Shown here piece by piece: positions 28,937-36,175 of a DNA stretch of 36,758 nucleotides. Below the pieces are notes generated by a model. That model was not told the DNA's origin and did not search any database. It worked only from the letters and a program-made list of their open reading frames with translations. Origin of the DNA: a virus. The position numbers and the translations under genes are program-made. Position 1 is the first letter of the stretch, and the number at the start of each line of letters is the position of its first letter. The stretch is from IMG/VR virus record IMGVR_UViG_3300023109_000057, positions 1-36,758 of that record, one strand, 5' to 3'.

Positions 28937-30580
28937 ATGAATTATTATTGGCTAAACGAAGACTCACAAAAATTCCTGAAAAAGGACTACTTACTCCCAA
29001 ATGAAACACCTATTCAACGCATTAAAGATATTTCCACTGCTGCAGAAAAATATTTAAAAATCGATGGATTTGCCGAAAAGTTTGAGCATTACATGGCAAA
29101 AGGTTTTTACTCCTTAGCAAGTCCAGTTTGGGCAAACTTTGGCCGGAAACGTGGCCTTCCTATATCATGCAATGGTGTTTACATTGATGATACGATGGAA
29201 TCTATATTGCATAAGAATGCTGAAGTAGGAATGCAGTGTAAAAATGCAGCAGGCACCTCTGGCTTTTTCGGTGACGTTAGAGGAAGAGGTTCTAAAATTA
29301 GTGATGGGAATACATCATTCGGCCCAGTACATTTTATGGAAATGTACGATAAAACAGCATCCATTGTTTCACAAGGAGGAGTAAGAAGAGGTAGCTTCGC
29401 TGCGTACTTACCGGTTGATCACCCAGACATTTTGGAATTCTTAAGAATACGAGGCGAAGGCCATGCTATTCAAGAAATGTCTTTTGGTATTACTGTTTCG
29501 AACGATTGGATGCAAGGAATGATTGATGGTGATAGTGATAAGCGTAATGTTTGGGCACACGTTCTTAAAAAACGATCAGAAAGTGGGTATCCATACATTT
29601 TCTTTTCTGATAACGCAAACGAAAAAGCACCTGAAGTCTATAAAGACAAGAATAAGAGAATACACTGCTCGAATTTATGTGCTGAAATTGCTCTTTCATC
29701 TGATAATGATGAATCATTTGTGTGTTGTCTTTCTTCTTTAAACCTAATCCATTGGGATAAAATAAAAGATACTGATGCGATTGAAGTGCTAACACACTTT
29801 TTAGATGCTGTCATGGAAGAATATATTCAGAAAACAAAAGATATGCCTTTCATGAAGAGCTCTCGCAATTTTGCTAAAAGACAACGTGCTATTGGTGTTG
29901 GAGTTTTAGGATGGCACTCGCTTCTACAACAAAGTATGATACCATTTGAAAGTATGGAAGCAAAATTTCTAAATAATGAAATATTTAAAACTATACAAGA
30001 ACGCACACATTCAGCGAGTAAAGAATTAAGTCTAAGTTTAGGTGAGCCAGAGCTACTTAAAGGTTATGGGCGTAGAAATGCCACAACAATGGCTATTGCT
30101 CCAACAACAAGTAGTTCATTCATATTAGGCCAAGTATCTCCTTCAGTCGAACCTTTAAATAGCAACTATTTTGTTAAAAATCTAGCAAAAGGTAAATTTA
30201 CGTACAAAAACCCGTATCTTCAAGAAGTATTACACAAGTGCAAAAAGAACACAGCAAGTGTGTGGAAATCAATTCTTATTAAAGGTGGATCAGTTCAACA
30301 TTTAGATTTTTTAACATTAGAAGAAAAGGAAATATTTAAGACATTTGGTGAAATTTCACAAAAAGAAATCGTAATTCAGGCAGCTCAAAGGCAAAGGTAT
30401 ATTGACCAAGGACAGTCTTTAAATTTAATGATTCCACCAAAAACATCAGTAAAAGAAATAAACTCATTGCTAATTTTTGGTTGGGAACAAGGTCTTAAAA
30501 GTTTCTACTATCAACGTAGTGCAAACCCAAGCCAAGAGTTAGCAAGAACAATTTTAACATGCAGCTCATGTGAATCATAA
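28937..30580 (+). CDS. nrdA: ribonucleotide reductase class Ia alpha subunit NrdA (short form)
   Basis: Catalytic subunit reducing NDPs to dNDPs. Active-site features are all present: C78 in PISCNG (E. coli C225), N246-L-C248-A-E250 in HCSNLCAEI (N437, C439, E441), C263/C264 in FVCCLSSLNL (C462 region), the radical-transfer pair Y524-Y525 in SFYYQ, and the C-terminal CSSCES redox pair. At 547 aa it is far shorter than T4 (754) and E. coli (761) because the N-terminal ATP cone is missing, so dATP feedback through that domain cannot occur. ATG 28937 is 4 bp after nrdB; an upstream ATG at 28853 lies inside nrdB. A zinc-ribbon gene overlaps its stop by 1 bp. Confidence 0.94.
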   Translation: MNYYWLNEDSQKFLKKDYLLPNETPIQRIKDISTAAEKYLKIDGFAEKFEHYMAKGFYSLASPVWANFGRKRGLPISCNGVYIDDTMESILHKNAEVGMQCKNAAGTSGFFGDVRGRGSKISDGNTSFGPVHFMEMYDKTASIVSQGGVRRGSFAAYLPVDHPDILEFLRIRGEGHAIQEMSFGITVSNDWMQGMIDGDSDKRNVWAHVLKKRSESGYPYIFFSDNANEKAPEVYKDKNKRIHCSNLCAEIALSSDNDESFVCCLSSLNLIHWDKIKDTDAIEVLTHFLDAVMEEYIQKTKDMPFMKSSRNFAKRQRAIGVGVLGWHSLLQQSMIPFESMEAKFLNNEIFKTIQERTHSASKELSLSLGEPELLKGYGRRNATTMAIAPTTSSSFILGQVSPSVEPLNSNYFVKNLAKGKFTYKNPYLQEVLHKCKKNTASVWKSILIKGGSVQHLDFLTLEEKEIFKTFGEISQKEIVIQAAQRQRYIDQGQSLNLMIPPKTSVKEINSLLIFGWEQGLKSFYYQRSANPSQELARTILTCSSCES

Positions 30581-30738
30581 TGAAAGAAAGCATAACATGC
30601 CAAACTTGTAAAACCAACTACACTGTAGAATGGATTGAATATGAAGACGACATTTATAGCGATAACTATTTCGTTCCTGACTATTGTCCATTCTGTGGCT
30701 CACGCCACGTGGAAGTTGATGATGATAATTTCGATTAA
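30580..30738 (+). CDS. 52-residue zinc-ribbon protein
   Basis: Starts on the last base of the nrdA stop (TAATG). Sequence MKESITCQTCKTNYTVEWIE carries the first CxxC knuckle, and DYCPFCGSRHVEV the second; the ends are acidic (YEDDIYSD and DDDNFD). This is a two-knuckle zinc ribbon of the rubredoxin/TFIIS type, with a very acidic surface. Its coupling to nrdA might suggest a thioredoxin/glutaredoxin-like partner, but the knuckles look structural, so DNA, RNA or protein binding is equally likely. It is too short for most gene callers yet the frame, overlap and paired CxxC make it convincing. Confidence 0.75.
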   Translation: MKESITCQTCKTNYTVEWIEYEDDIYSDNYFVPDYCPFCGSRHVEVDDDNFD

Positions 30739-30750
30739 ATATTGTAATTA

Positions 30751-30758
30751 TATAAATA
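30751..30758 (+). promoter_or_regulatory. T4-type late promoter of the Ntn-hydrolase gene
   Basis: Exact TATAAATA with predicted start near 30764 and a 15-nt leader before the ATG at 30779. Confidence 0.7.
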
Positions 30759-30778
30759 GATACTACTAATATTGATAT

Positions 30779-31693
30779 ATGTGTGTAGTTGCAGTAAAAT
30801 ATACAAAAGACTATGGTTGGGTAGGCGCTAAAAATCGCGATCGTAATTATAAGACTGATGTTGAAGTTGTTCAATCGAACCGCAATGGTGTTCAGCGATT
30901 GTATATTGATGATAAGCTTAGTCGATGGAGCGAAGGTATTAATGAGTATGGTGTTTCTATTATTTCTGCTTCTTTTTCTGTAAAAAGTGATGAAAAAGAA
31001 GGTGATAAAATTATTAATGTTAGAAATAAAAAAAGGAATAGTAGTGGCTATTATTCGCCTGATGGAAAGGCGATCCGTGCAGCGCTTTTATGCAAGACGC
31101 CTAAAGAGGCTTTAAACGTTCTTATTAGTAAAAATTTAGCAGGAGCCACATACGTTTTTAACGATAAAGATTGTTTTATTTTAGAAGGTGGGTTTACTGT
31201 TAGAAAGGATAACGCAGACTCAAAAACACCCCGTGATTACTATCATAAAATAAAGAAACTTTCTCCTACAGAAAACGAGTATTCATGCAGAACCAACCAT
31301 GGAATCTTAATGCCGCAACTAGGTTATCATAAAAACCCAACGGATGAAAGATTAATAAAATCCCGCAAAAGTAGCGAAAAACGCTTACAGTACACTCAAG
31401 ACGTGATATCAGGCAACTTCGATGATCCTGGGGAATTACTCGATCTCTTAGCAAAGACACCAGACGATGATGTTTTCATGAATCCTATGCGAGTTGGTAA
31501 TGTTAAGAAAGGTGACATGGTGACGACAGGTCAATTGCTTATTGTTCCAAAAGAGAAAACTCTTCATTATCGCCCGATCTATTCATCAGTCAAATTTGAT
31601 TATAACCGATTAAGTGGTCCAGAATCAAAAACATTCTTTGAAATTATCTCATCGAGAAAGCTCATTTCGTTTAAAGAGTGGATAGATAAATAA
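30779..31693 (+). CDS. N-terminal nucleophile (Ntn) hydrolase, TANGO2/acyltransferase-like
   Basis: A 304-aa protein starting MCVVAVKYTKDYGWVGAKNRDR. After removal of Met, Cys2 would be the N-terminal nucleophile, and KNRDR resembles the NRDE/R-D motif next to the active site in TANGO2 and choloylglycine-type hydrolases. INEYGVSIIS and CRTNHGILMP (the TNH oxyanion motif) complete the family pattern. Such enzymes cleave linear amides or transfer acyl groups; the substrate here is unknown. It is expressed from a late promoter, so it may act on the cell envelope or on virion proteins near lysis. No signal peptide is visible, and none would fit a Cys2 enzyme. The next gene starts 4 bp after its stop. 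Confidence 0.75.
   Translation: MCVVAVKYTKDYGWVGAKNRDRNYKTDVEVVQSNRNGVQRLYIDDKLSRWSEGINEYGVSIISASFSVKSDEKEGDKIINVRNKKRNSSGYYSPDGKAIRAALLCKTPKEALNVLISKNLAGATYVFNDKDCFILEGGFTVRKDNADSKTPRDYYHKIKKLSPTENEYSCRTNHGILMPQLGYHKNPTDERLIKSRKSSEKRLQYTQDVISGNFDDPGELLDLLAKTPDDDVFMNPMRVGNVKKGDMVTTGQLLIVPKEKTLHYRPIYSSVKFDYNRLSGPESKTFFEIISSRKLISFKEWIDK
31685..31692 (+). promoter_or_regulatory. variant late box (GATAAATA) on a start codon
   Basis: GATAAATA followed by 5 nt and the ATG at 31698, the same spacing as the exact late boxes at 25902 and 26631. It overlaps the end of the Ntn-hydrolase gene and has one mismatch to the consensus, so it is a weaker call. Confidence 0.35.
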
Positions 31694-31697
31694 CTCT

Positions 31698-32141
31698 ATG
31701 TGGAGTTATAAAAATTCAGTTTTCACCAGCGATCAAATACAAGACCACGTAGGTTTTGTTTATGAAATTTACGATGTAGAAACAGATATGATTTATATCG
31801 GAAAAAAGCGCTTTTGGAAAACTATTAGAAAACCGCCGCTAAAAGGTAAAAAGCGGAAAAGAAAAGAAATTAAAGAATCTGACTGGAAAGATTATTATGG
31901 TTCTAGTCAAAAGGTAAAAGATCTTCTCGAAGCATCTACACCAAAAAGATTTGAAAGAAAGATTATACGATTGTGTCAATCTCTTGGCGAAATGAGTTAC
32001 TTTGAAATGCACGAACAAATGTCTCGTCACGTTCTTCTGCAACCAGACAAATTCTATAATCGTTTCGTTGGTGGAAAAATCCATGGAAGTCATTTAAAAA
32101 ACATTTCTTATCCTAGTCTAAAGTCTAATAAGAAAAAATAA
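31698..32141 (+). CDS. GIY-YIG family endonuclease
   Basis: A 147-aa protein with a GIY-YIG catalytic domain: GFVYEIYDVETDMIYIGKKRFW gives G19-F-V-Y22 and Y33-I-G35 in the first two strands; the spacing and a following basic stretch (KGKKRKRKE) are typical. DWKDYYGSSQ, RFERKIIRLC and YFEMHEQ supply the conserved Arg and the metal-binding Glu. Homing endonucleases of the Seg and I-TevI type share this domain, but no DNA-binding C-terminal modules are seen, so it may be a free-standing mobile nuclease or a phage repair nuclease. It is placed just after the Ntn-hydrolase gene, with a promoter for rnh following. Confidence 0.8.
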   Translation: MWSYKNSVFTSDQIQDHVGFVYEIYDVETDMIYIGKKRFWKTIRKPPLKGKKRKRKEIKESDWKDYYGSSQKVKDLLEASTPKRFERKIIRLCQSLGEMSYFEMHEQMSRHVLLQPDKFYNRFVGGKIHGSHLKNISYPSLKSNKKK

Positions 32142-32154
32142 TAGTATTTTGTTA

Positions 32155-32183
32155 TGTACAAACGGTGCATTATAGTGTATAAT
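32155..32183 (+). promoter_or_regulatory. sigma70-like promoter of rnh
   Basis: TGTACA at 32155-32160, a 17-bp spacer and TATAAT at 32178-32183. The predicted start is near 32190, leaving about 26 nt of leader, so this one is not leaderless. Confidence 0.78.
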
Positions 32184-32215
32184 CTACTTAGATTAAACAA
32201 TAGCACTACTAAATT

Positions 32216-33124
32216 ATGATAATTATCGACTACTCAGGAATTGCCATCGCTGCAATATTTTCGCAAGACAGGCCAGACGAAATAGAAGAAAGCCTTATTA
32301 GGCACATGATTCTCAACACGCTCCGCCGTTACAACACAAAATTCCGTGATGAATACGGTGAATTAGTAATTGCCTGTGATAGCTCTTCTTGGCGTAAAGA
32401 GGTATTCTCTAATTATAAAGCTAAACGAAAAACAGCTAGAAAAGAATCAGATTTAGATTGGAATCGTCTTTTCACTTTAATAAATACTGTGCGAGATGAA
32501 TTGCACGAATTTACCCATTACCCAGTCATTTACTCAGATCGTGCTGAGGCTGACGATATTATTGCGACTCTTACCGAAAGTACTCAAGAGTTCGGTAAAC
32601 ACGAACCAGTTATGATTGTTTCATCTGATAAAGATTTTCTACAGCTTCAGCGCTATTCAAATGTTAAGCAGTTTAGTCCAATGAAGAAGTCTTTTGCTAA
32701 GGTTGAAGATCCTCACTTCTACAAATTTGAACACGTTTGCCGTGGTGATGTTAGTGATGGTGTACCTAACATTTTGAGTGGTGATGAAACATTCGTCGAC
32801 GGTAGCCGTCAAAAACCAATGCGTGCTAAAAAAATCACAGAATGGTATGACACTTGCTTGTCTAATAGTCATAATGATTCAGATTTAGTAGAATCTAAAT
32901 TGCGAAAATCTATGGGAGAAGACACATATAGAAACTACTGTAGAAATAAAACAGTGATTGATTTAGATTACATTCCTAAAGATATTGTAGAATCTATTCA
33001 AAACAATTACGATTCTCAAATTAAAACTAAAGAAATTCACAAATCAGGATTTCTCAATTATCTCATTGAAAAGCGTTGCAATTTGCTTATCAATTCAGTA
33101 AGGGATTTCTTTCCAAATAAATAA
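32216..33124 (+). CDS. rnh: T4-type RNase H (FEN-family 5' nuclease)
   Basis: Removes RNA primers from lagging-strand fragments and has 5'-3' exonuclease activity. The metal site of FEN-type nucleases is visible: IIIDYSG at the N-terminus, VIACDSSSWRKEVFSNYKAKR, DRAEADDIIATL and IVSSDKDFLQLQ. HVCRGDVSDGVPNILSGDE is the helix-hairpin-helix-like DNA-binding part. At 302 aa it is the same size as T4 RNase H (305). T4 has rnh upstream of dsbA, 33, 59 and 32; none of these is recognised in the following genes. It carries its own early-type promoter. Confidence 0.93.
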   Translation: MIIIDYSGIAIAAIFSQDRPDEIEESLIRHMILNTLRRYNTKFRDEYGELVIACDSSSWRKEVFSNYKAKRKTARKESDLDWNRLFTLINTVRDELHEFTHYPVIYSDRAEADDIIATLTESTQEFGKHEPVMIVSSDKDFLQLQRYSNVKQFSPMKKSFAKVEDPHFYKFEHVCRGDVSDGVPNILSGDETFVDGSRQKPMRAKKITEWYDTCLSNSHNDSDLVESKLRKSMGEDTYRNYCRNKTVIDLDYIPKDIVESIQNNYDSQIKTKEIHKSGFLNYLIEKRCNLLINSVRDFFPNK

Positions 33125-33132
33125 ACAATATA

Positions 33133-33552
33133 ATGAAATACATACACGAAGTACTAGAAGAAACATGTAAACTTAAGGAGCGCAGTGACCGTATTAAGTA
33201 TCTTAAGGATAACGCATTTAAACAACTGAAAAGTGTTTTGCAATTGTGCTATAACGATAGCATTGAATTAGATTTGCCTTATGGTAAACCACCCTTCGAA
33301 TCTTGTCCAGAAGGACGTGAACCTGCAGCTCTTTCAAATGCGTTTAAACCCATTGGAGCTTGTATCAAAAATAACAATATTCCTCGGGTCAAAAAGGAAA
33401 AGATATTTATTGGCATCCTTGAACAACTTACGAAAGATGATGCTCTTATATTGTGCGCTGCAAAGGATGGAACTATAACGACTGTAAAGAATAAAAAATA
33501 TTCTAAAATCACAAAAAGTCTTGTAGAAGCATGTTTTCCTGAAATTTTGTAG
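33133..33552 (+). CDS. conserved phage protein, 139 aa (DUF6433-like)
   Basis: A helical protein with IHEVLEETCKLKERSDRIKYL, IELDLPYGKPPFESCPEGRE, ALSNAFKPIGACIKNNNIPR and KEKIFIGILEQLTKDDALIL, ending CAAKDGTITTVKN and SLVEACFPEIL. The pattern (a helical N-terminus, LPxGxPPF, then a helix followed by a short AKD hairpin) matches a family I recall from T4-like marine phages as DUF6433. No catalytic motif is seen. Its position 8 bp after rnh suggests co-transcription. In T4 the same region holds dsbA and gene 33, transcription factors, but nothing here shows that role. Confidence 0.65.
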   Translation: MKYIHEVLEETCKLKERSDRIKYLKDNAFKQLKSVLQLCYNDSIELDLPYGKPPFESCPEGREPAALSNAFKPIGACIKNNNIPRVKKEKIFIGILEQLTKDDALILCAAKDGTITTVKNKKYSKITKSLVEACFPEIL

Positions 33553-33581
33553 TGTACAACTACACGTAAGTATGGTATAAT
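33553..33581 (+). promoter_or_regulatory. sigma70-like promoter overlapping a stop codon
   Basis: TGTACA at 33553-33558, directly after the stop of the preceding gene, a 17-bp spacer and an extended -10 TGGTATAAT (33576-33581). The predicted start is base 33588, the A of the ATG. Confidence 0.76.
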
Positions 33582-33587
33582 ATAGCT

Positions 33588-34136
33588 ATGAATATATTTG
33601 TTCTAGATAAAAGCGCTAAAACTTCTGCTGAATTGCATTGCGATAAGCACGTAGTAAAAATGATTATTGAATCAGGTCAAATGCTTTCAACTGCTCACCG
33701 TATGCTCGATGGTGACGAAACTCGCCGTCCATCATCAACAGGTAAAACCATGTCTAAGTATTGGGAACTGCCCGATAGCCGCGAAGATGTTTTGTATAAA
33801 GCAGTTCACATGGGTCACCCATGTACTGTGTGGACAATGGAGTCTGATTCGAATTACAAATGGCACTATGATCTTTTCAAAAATCTTTGTGCAGAATATA
33901 CTCATCGTTATGGTAAAATCCATGCAACACAGAAAAAGCTTTTAGCTGCTTTAAAAGAACTGCCAAACAATATCGAAAAGAAAATCATGACACCGTTTGC
34001 TTTGGCAATGGGTTCAAATCCAGAATGTATCAATCACGACGATATCGTGGGTTCTTATCGAAAGTTTTATAAAACAAAACAAAAGCGTTTTTCAATGGTA
34101 TGGTCAAAACGTGAAACTCCGAACTGGTTTAAATAA
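33588..34136 (+). CDS. conserved phage protein, 182 aa, Cys/His-rich
   Basis: Features: MNIFVLDKSAKTSAELHCDK, HVVKMIIESGQMLSTAHRML, an insertion rich in Ser and Thr, MGHPCTVWTMES, CAEYTHRYGKIHATQKKL, PFALAMGSNPECINHDDIVG and KRETPNWFK. This family is, in my memory, common in cyanophages and other tailed phages, and its Cys/His pattern (HCDKHVVK, HPCTVW, CINHDD) might bind a metal, but no activity is known to me. It reads like a small nucleic-acid-modifying enzyme; that is a guess. The promoter ends 6 nt before the ATG, and the next gene begins directly after its stop (TAAATG). Confidence 0.65.
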   Translation: MNIFVLDKSAKTSAELHCDKHVVKMIIESGQMLSTAHRMLDGDETRRPSSTGKTMSKYWELPDSREDVLYKAVHMGHPCTVWTMESDSNYKWHYDLFKNLCAEYTHRYGKIHATQKKLLAALKELPNNIEKKIMTPFALAMGSNPECINHDDIVGSYRKFYKTKQKRFSMVWSKRETPNWFK

Positions 34137-34388
34137 ATGATCTACGAATATTATTGCACTAAATGCAGCGAAAAGTGGGAAGCAACAAATACGATTAACA
34201 ATCGCGATGAGCCTACTGAAATGCCATGTCCACATTGTAAAGAGTTGGGTGTAAAACGACAAGTAAGTTCTCCAGCATTGTCATACCAGGGTGCTCATTC
34301 AACATTACGTAGAGCTGGTTCTGAGTGGGCAGACGTTCTCAAAGGTATTAAAAAGGCATCAGGTAAAGAAAACACCATTGATATTTAG
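34137..34388 (+). CDS. FmdB-like zinc-ribbon protein
   Basis: An 83-aa protein with a single zinc ribbon: IYEYYCTKCSEKWEATNTIN gives the first CxxC, and MPCPHCKELGVKRQVSSPAL the second. Tyr/Phe and the (K/R)QVSSPA strand are as in FmdB family proteins. The C-terminal 40 residues (HSTLRRAGSEWADVLKGIKK) are basic and helical, suitable for nucleic-acid binding. FmdB-type proteins are often called regulators, but their role in phages is not established. It is adjacent, without a gap, to the preceding gene, and probably on the same transcript. Confidence 0.78.
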   Translation: MIYEYYCTKCSEKWEATNTINNRDEPTEMPCPHCKELGVKRQVSSPALSYQGAHSTLRRAGSEWADVLKGIKKASGKENTIDI

Positions 34389-34402
34389 CACAGATTTATA
34401 TT

Positions 34403-34657
34403 ATGTTAGTAAAAGTAAAAGTTGAAAAGGAAATTGAAATTGATTTAAAAGAGCAAAAGAGGATAACCAGAAAGTTATTAGAAAAAGCATTATCTTGGAA
34501 TAAGGATTATTACATTGAAGATGATAAAGTCTACATTGATAAGATCTGCCGTGGATCCCATACATTTACTGTTAAAGATGTTGTCTTCGAAAACGCAACA
34601 GATGAACACAAATTGCTAGAAAAAGCATTTAAAAAAATACAAAATTATGAAGTTTGA
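34403..34657 (+). CDS. small hypothetical protein, 84 aa
   Basis: Acidic and basic residues alternate through the N-terminus (MLVKVKVEKEIEIDLKEQKR), followed by a helix (ITRKLLEKALSWNKDYYIED) and a short beta-rich C-terminus with ICRGSHTFTVKDVVFENA and a terminal lysine-rich helix. I do not recognise a family. The end overlaps the next gene by 11 bp, consistent with translational coupling to the exonuclease. A role as an accessory subunit of that nuclease is possible but is only inferred from the overlap. Confidence 0.55.
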   Translation: MLVKVKVEKEIEIDLKEQKRITRKLLEKALSWNKDYYIEDDKVYIDKICRGSHTFTVKDVVFENATDEHKLLEKAFKKIQNYEV

Positions 34658-35336
34658 ACATATGGATATTGAATTGGGCTATGAAGATCTTACTGATGAA
34701 ACTGTAAAGAGTGGACGTAAGTACATCACACCAAAAGGTAAAAAGTATCCTTCTGTCACGACAGTTTTAGGATATCGTGATCGATGGAAATGGGCAGAGT
34801 GGAGAAAATCAATTGGAGAAGATGAGGCAAATAGGATTACTCGTCATGCTCTTACGCGTGGAACTGCAATACACAATATATCAGAAAGATATATCAATAA
34901 CGAAAAGGATTTTATTCGCACAGAAAATGACAAAATGCCGCACATACGATTCGGCTGGAAAACACTTAAAAATGTTATCGATACACGCATCAATAAAATC
35001 TATATGCAAGAGTGTAAGCTTTATTCAGACGATCTTAAAATCGCTGGAAGGGTTGATTGCATTGCTGAATTTGATAATAAACCTGCGATTATTGATTTCA
35101 AAACCTCAAACAGAGTAAAGGACGCAAGCGAGATTAGTTCTTATTTTATGCAAGAGTGTGCCTATGCCATAATGTTCAAAGAACACACCGGCATAGAAAT
35201 TGACGATCTAATCACAATCATGGTTGTTGATAATGATCCAACACCTATTATCTTTAGGGAATCTATTGTAGAAGGTAATTGGGAAAAACGTTTAAGAGAC
35301 GAAATTGATTACTACTATGATCAAATCAATAAATAA
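34647..35336 (+). CDS. PD-(D/E)xK exonuclease (RecB/Cas4-like)
   Basis: A 229-aa nuclease. The RecB-family core is visible: an N-terminal helical part with KKYPSVTTVLGYRDRWKW and ITRHALTRGTAIHNISERYI, then LKIAGRVDCIAE (D137) and AIIDFKTSNRVKD (D150-F-K152), the PD-(D/E)xK active site, followed by QECAYAIMF, the QxxxY motif typical of RecB-type exonucleases. Proteins of this size and layout in phages are usually single-strand or double-strand DNA exonucleases used in recombination or host DNA breakdown. It starts inside the upstream gene. No helicase or iron-sulphur cysteine set of the Cas4 type is present. Confidence 0.85.
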   Translation: MKFEHMDIELGYEDLTDETVKSGRKYITPKGKKYPSVTTVLGYRDRWKWAEWRKSIGEDEANRITRHALTRGTAIHNISERYINNEKDFIRTENDKMPHIRFGWKTLKNVIDTRINKIYMQECKLYSDDLKIAGRVDCIAEFDNKPAIIDFKTSNRVKDASEISSYFMQECAYAIMFKEHTGIEIDDLITIMVVDNDPTPIIFRESIVEGNWEKRLRDEIDYYYDQINK

Positions 35337-35337
35337 G

Positions 35338-35874
35338 ATGAATATACTAAGAAAAACTAAAACTTATTTAGTAGGTCCAATGGAATATGCCGATGGGCGT
35401 GGTTGGAGAGAAACCATGACACCTTTTCTCAAAGATAAAGGAATAACCGTTTTTGATCCATATAAAAAACCATTCATTAATGCACCAGAAGAAGATGAAT
35501 CTACACATTCTCGCTTAGGCGCATTAATGAAAAAAGGAGAATATTCACAAGTCGCTGATCACTTTAAAAAGGTTCGCGCATTTGATTTAAGTATGGTTGA
35601 TCGTTCAGATTTTATTATCGCGCACATTGATCCAAATGTTCCTACGTTTGGCACAATTGAAGAATTGGTTGTAGCAGTAAAAATGAAACGTCCAACGTTC
35701 ATTGTGGTTGAAGGAGGTAAACAAAACACTCCTCTATGGATCATGGGAATGATCCCGCACAAGTACATCTATAATAGTTTTGAAGAAGTTCAAGATATGC
35801 TTACAGAAATTGATAATGGTAAAAAAACCATTGATAGTGATCGATGGAGGTTATTTAAAGAAGAACTTAGATAA
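35338..35874 (+). CDS. nucleoside 2-deoxyribosyltransferase-like protein
   Basis: A 178-aa Rossmann-like protein. Motifs are TYLVGPMEYADGRGWRETMT, FLKDKGITVFDPYKKPFI, FDLSMVDRSDFIIAHIDP and PTFGTIEELVVAVKMKRPTF, matching nucleoside 2-deoxyribosyltransferases (catalytic Glu in GTIEEL; MVDRSDFIIAHID is the D-R-(S/A)-D strand). Such enzymes exchange bases between deoxynucleosides or hydrolyse dNMPs; in phages they may salvage host nucleotides. The ATG at 35338 directly follows the previous stop, and an earlier ATG at 35305 lies inside the exonuclease gene. The gene is the last before a 333-bp non-coding region. Confidence 0.8.
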   Translation: MNILRKTKTYLVGPMEYADGRGWRETMTPFLKDKGITVFDPYKKPFINAPEEDESTHSRLGALMKKGEYSQVADHFKKVRAFDLSMVDRSDFIIAHIDPNVPTFGTIEELVVAVKMKRPTFIVVEGGKQNTPLWIMGMIPHKYIYNSFEEVQDMLTEIDNGKKTIDSDRWRLFKEELR

Positions 35875-35885
35875 TGGTGTTAGGT

Positions 35886-36116
35886 CATAAGTACCTTAAA
35901 ACCAACCACTTACACATATTCAAATTTCATAAGTCCCTTAAAACCAATTAGTTACACACGGAAAATGCATTTCAAAAATTAGCTTTTTCAAAAAACACAT
36001 AAGTGATTGAAGACCAATAGGTTACATAAGTCCCTTAGAACCAACCACTTATGAAAAAAGGTGAAAAAAGATGAAAAAAAGTGCAATCATAACCTATTGT
36101 AAACCAACAACTTATG
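35886..36116 (+). repeat. five 29-bp iteron-like repeats
   Basis: Repeats start at 35886, 35928, 35998, 36025 and 36088. Shared parts are CATAAGT, a TTAAAACCAA-like core and a TTAC or TTATG end; the copy at 36025 has perfect CATAAGT and ACTTATG arms. Spacing is irregular (42, 70, 27 and 63 bp), and copies three and four overlap by 2 bp. The reversed-core relative is at 8994. Confidence 0.85.
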
Positions 36117-36142
36117 AAAAAAGTGCATTTTTTATGCATTTT
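36117..36142 (+). terminator. A/T-rich stem-loop upstream of early promoter, copy 2
   Basis: AAAAAAGTGCAT, a 5-T loop, ATGCATTTT. It is equivalent to the stem-loop at 9023-9050 and is placed identically between the palindrome element and the promoter. It would end read-through from the gene at 35338. Confidence 0.6.
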
Positions 36143-36146
36143 GTTG

Positions 36147-36175
36147 TTTACAAACCCCGGTTTTTATTATATAAT
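36147..36175 (+). promoter_or_regulatory. early sigma70-like promoter with conserved leader, copy 2
   Basis: TTTACA at 36147-36152, a 17-bp spacer and TATAAT at 36170-36175. The leader from about 36182 (AGAAAGGTAAGGAAACC and onward) is identical to that at 9088-9113 up to the ATG. Confidence 0.8.

Noticed and set aside
31640-31693. SFKEWIDK at the C-terminus of the Ntn hydrolase as a capsid tag
   Set aside because: It resembles the tag motif in part but is at the wrong end and lacks a hydrophobic-x-Glu site followed by Ala or Gly.
35886-36116. Repeats as a CRISPR array
   Set aside because: The repeats vary in sequence, spacing ranges from overlap to 41 bp between units, and no unique equal-length spacers or cas genes are present.
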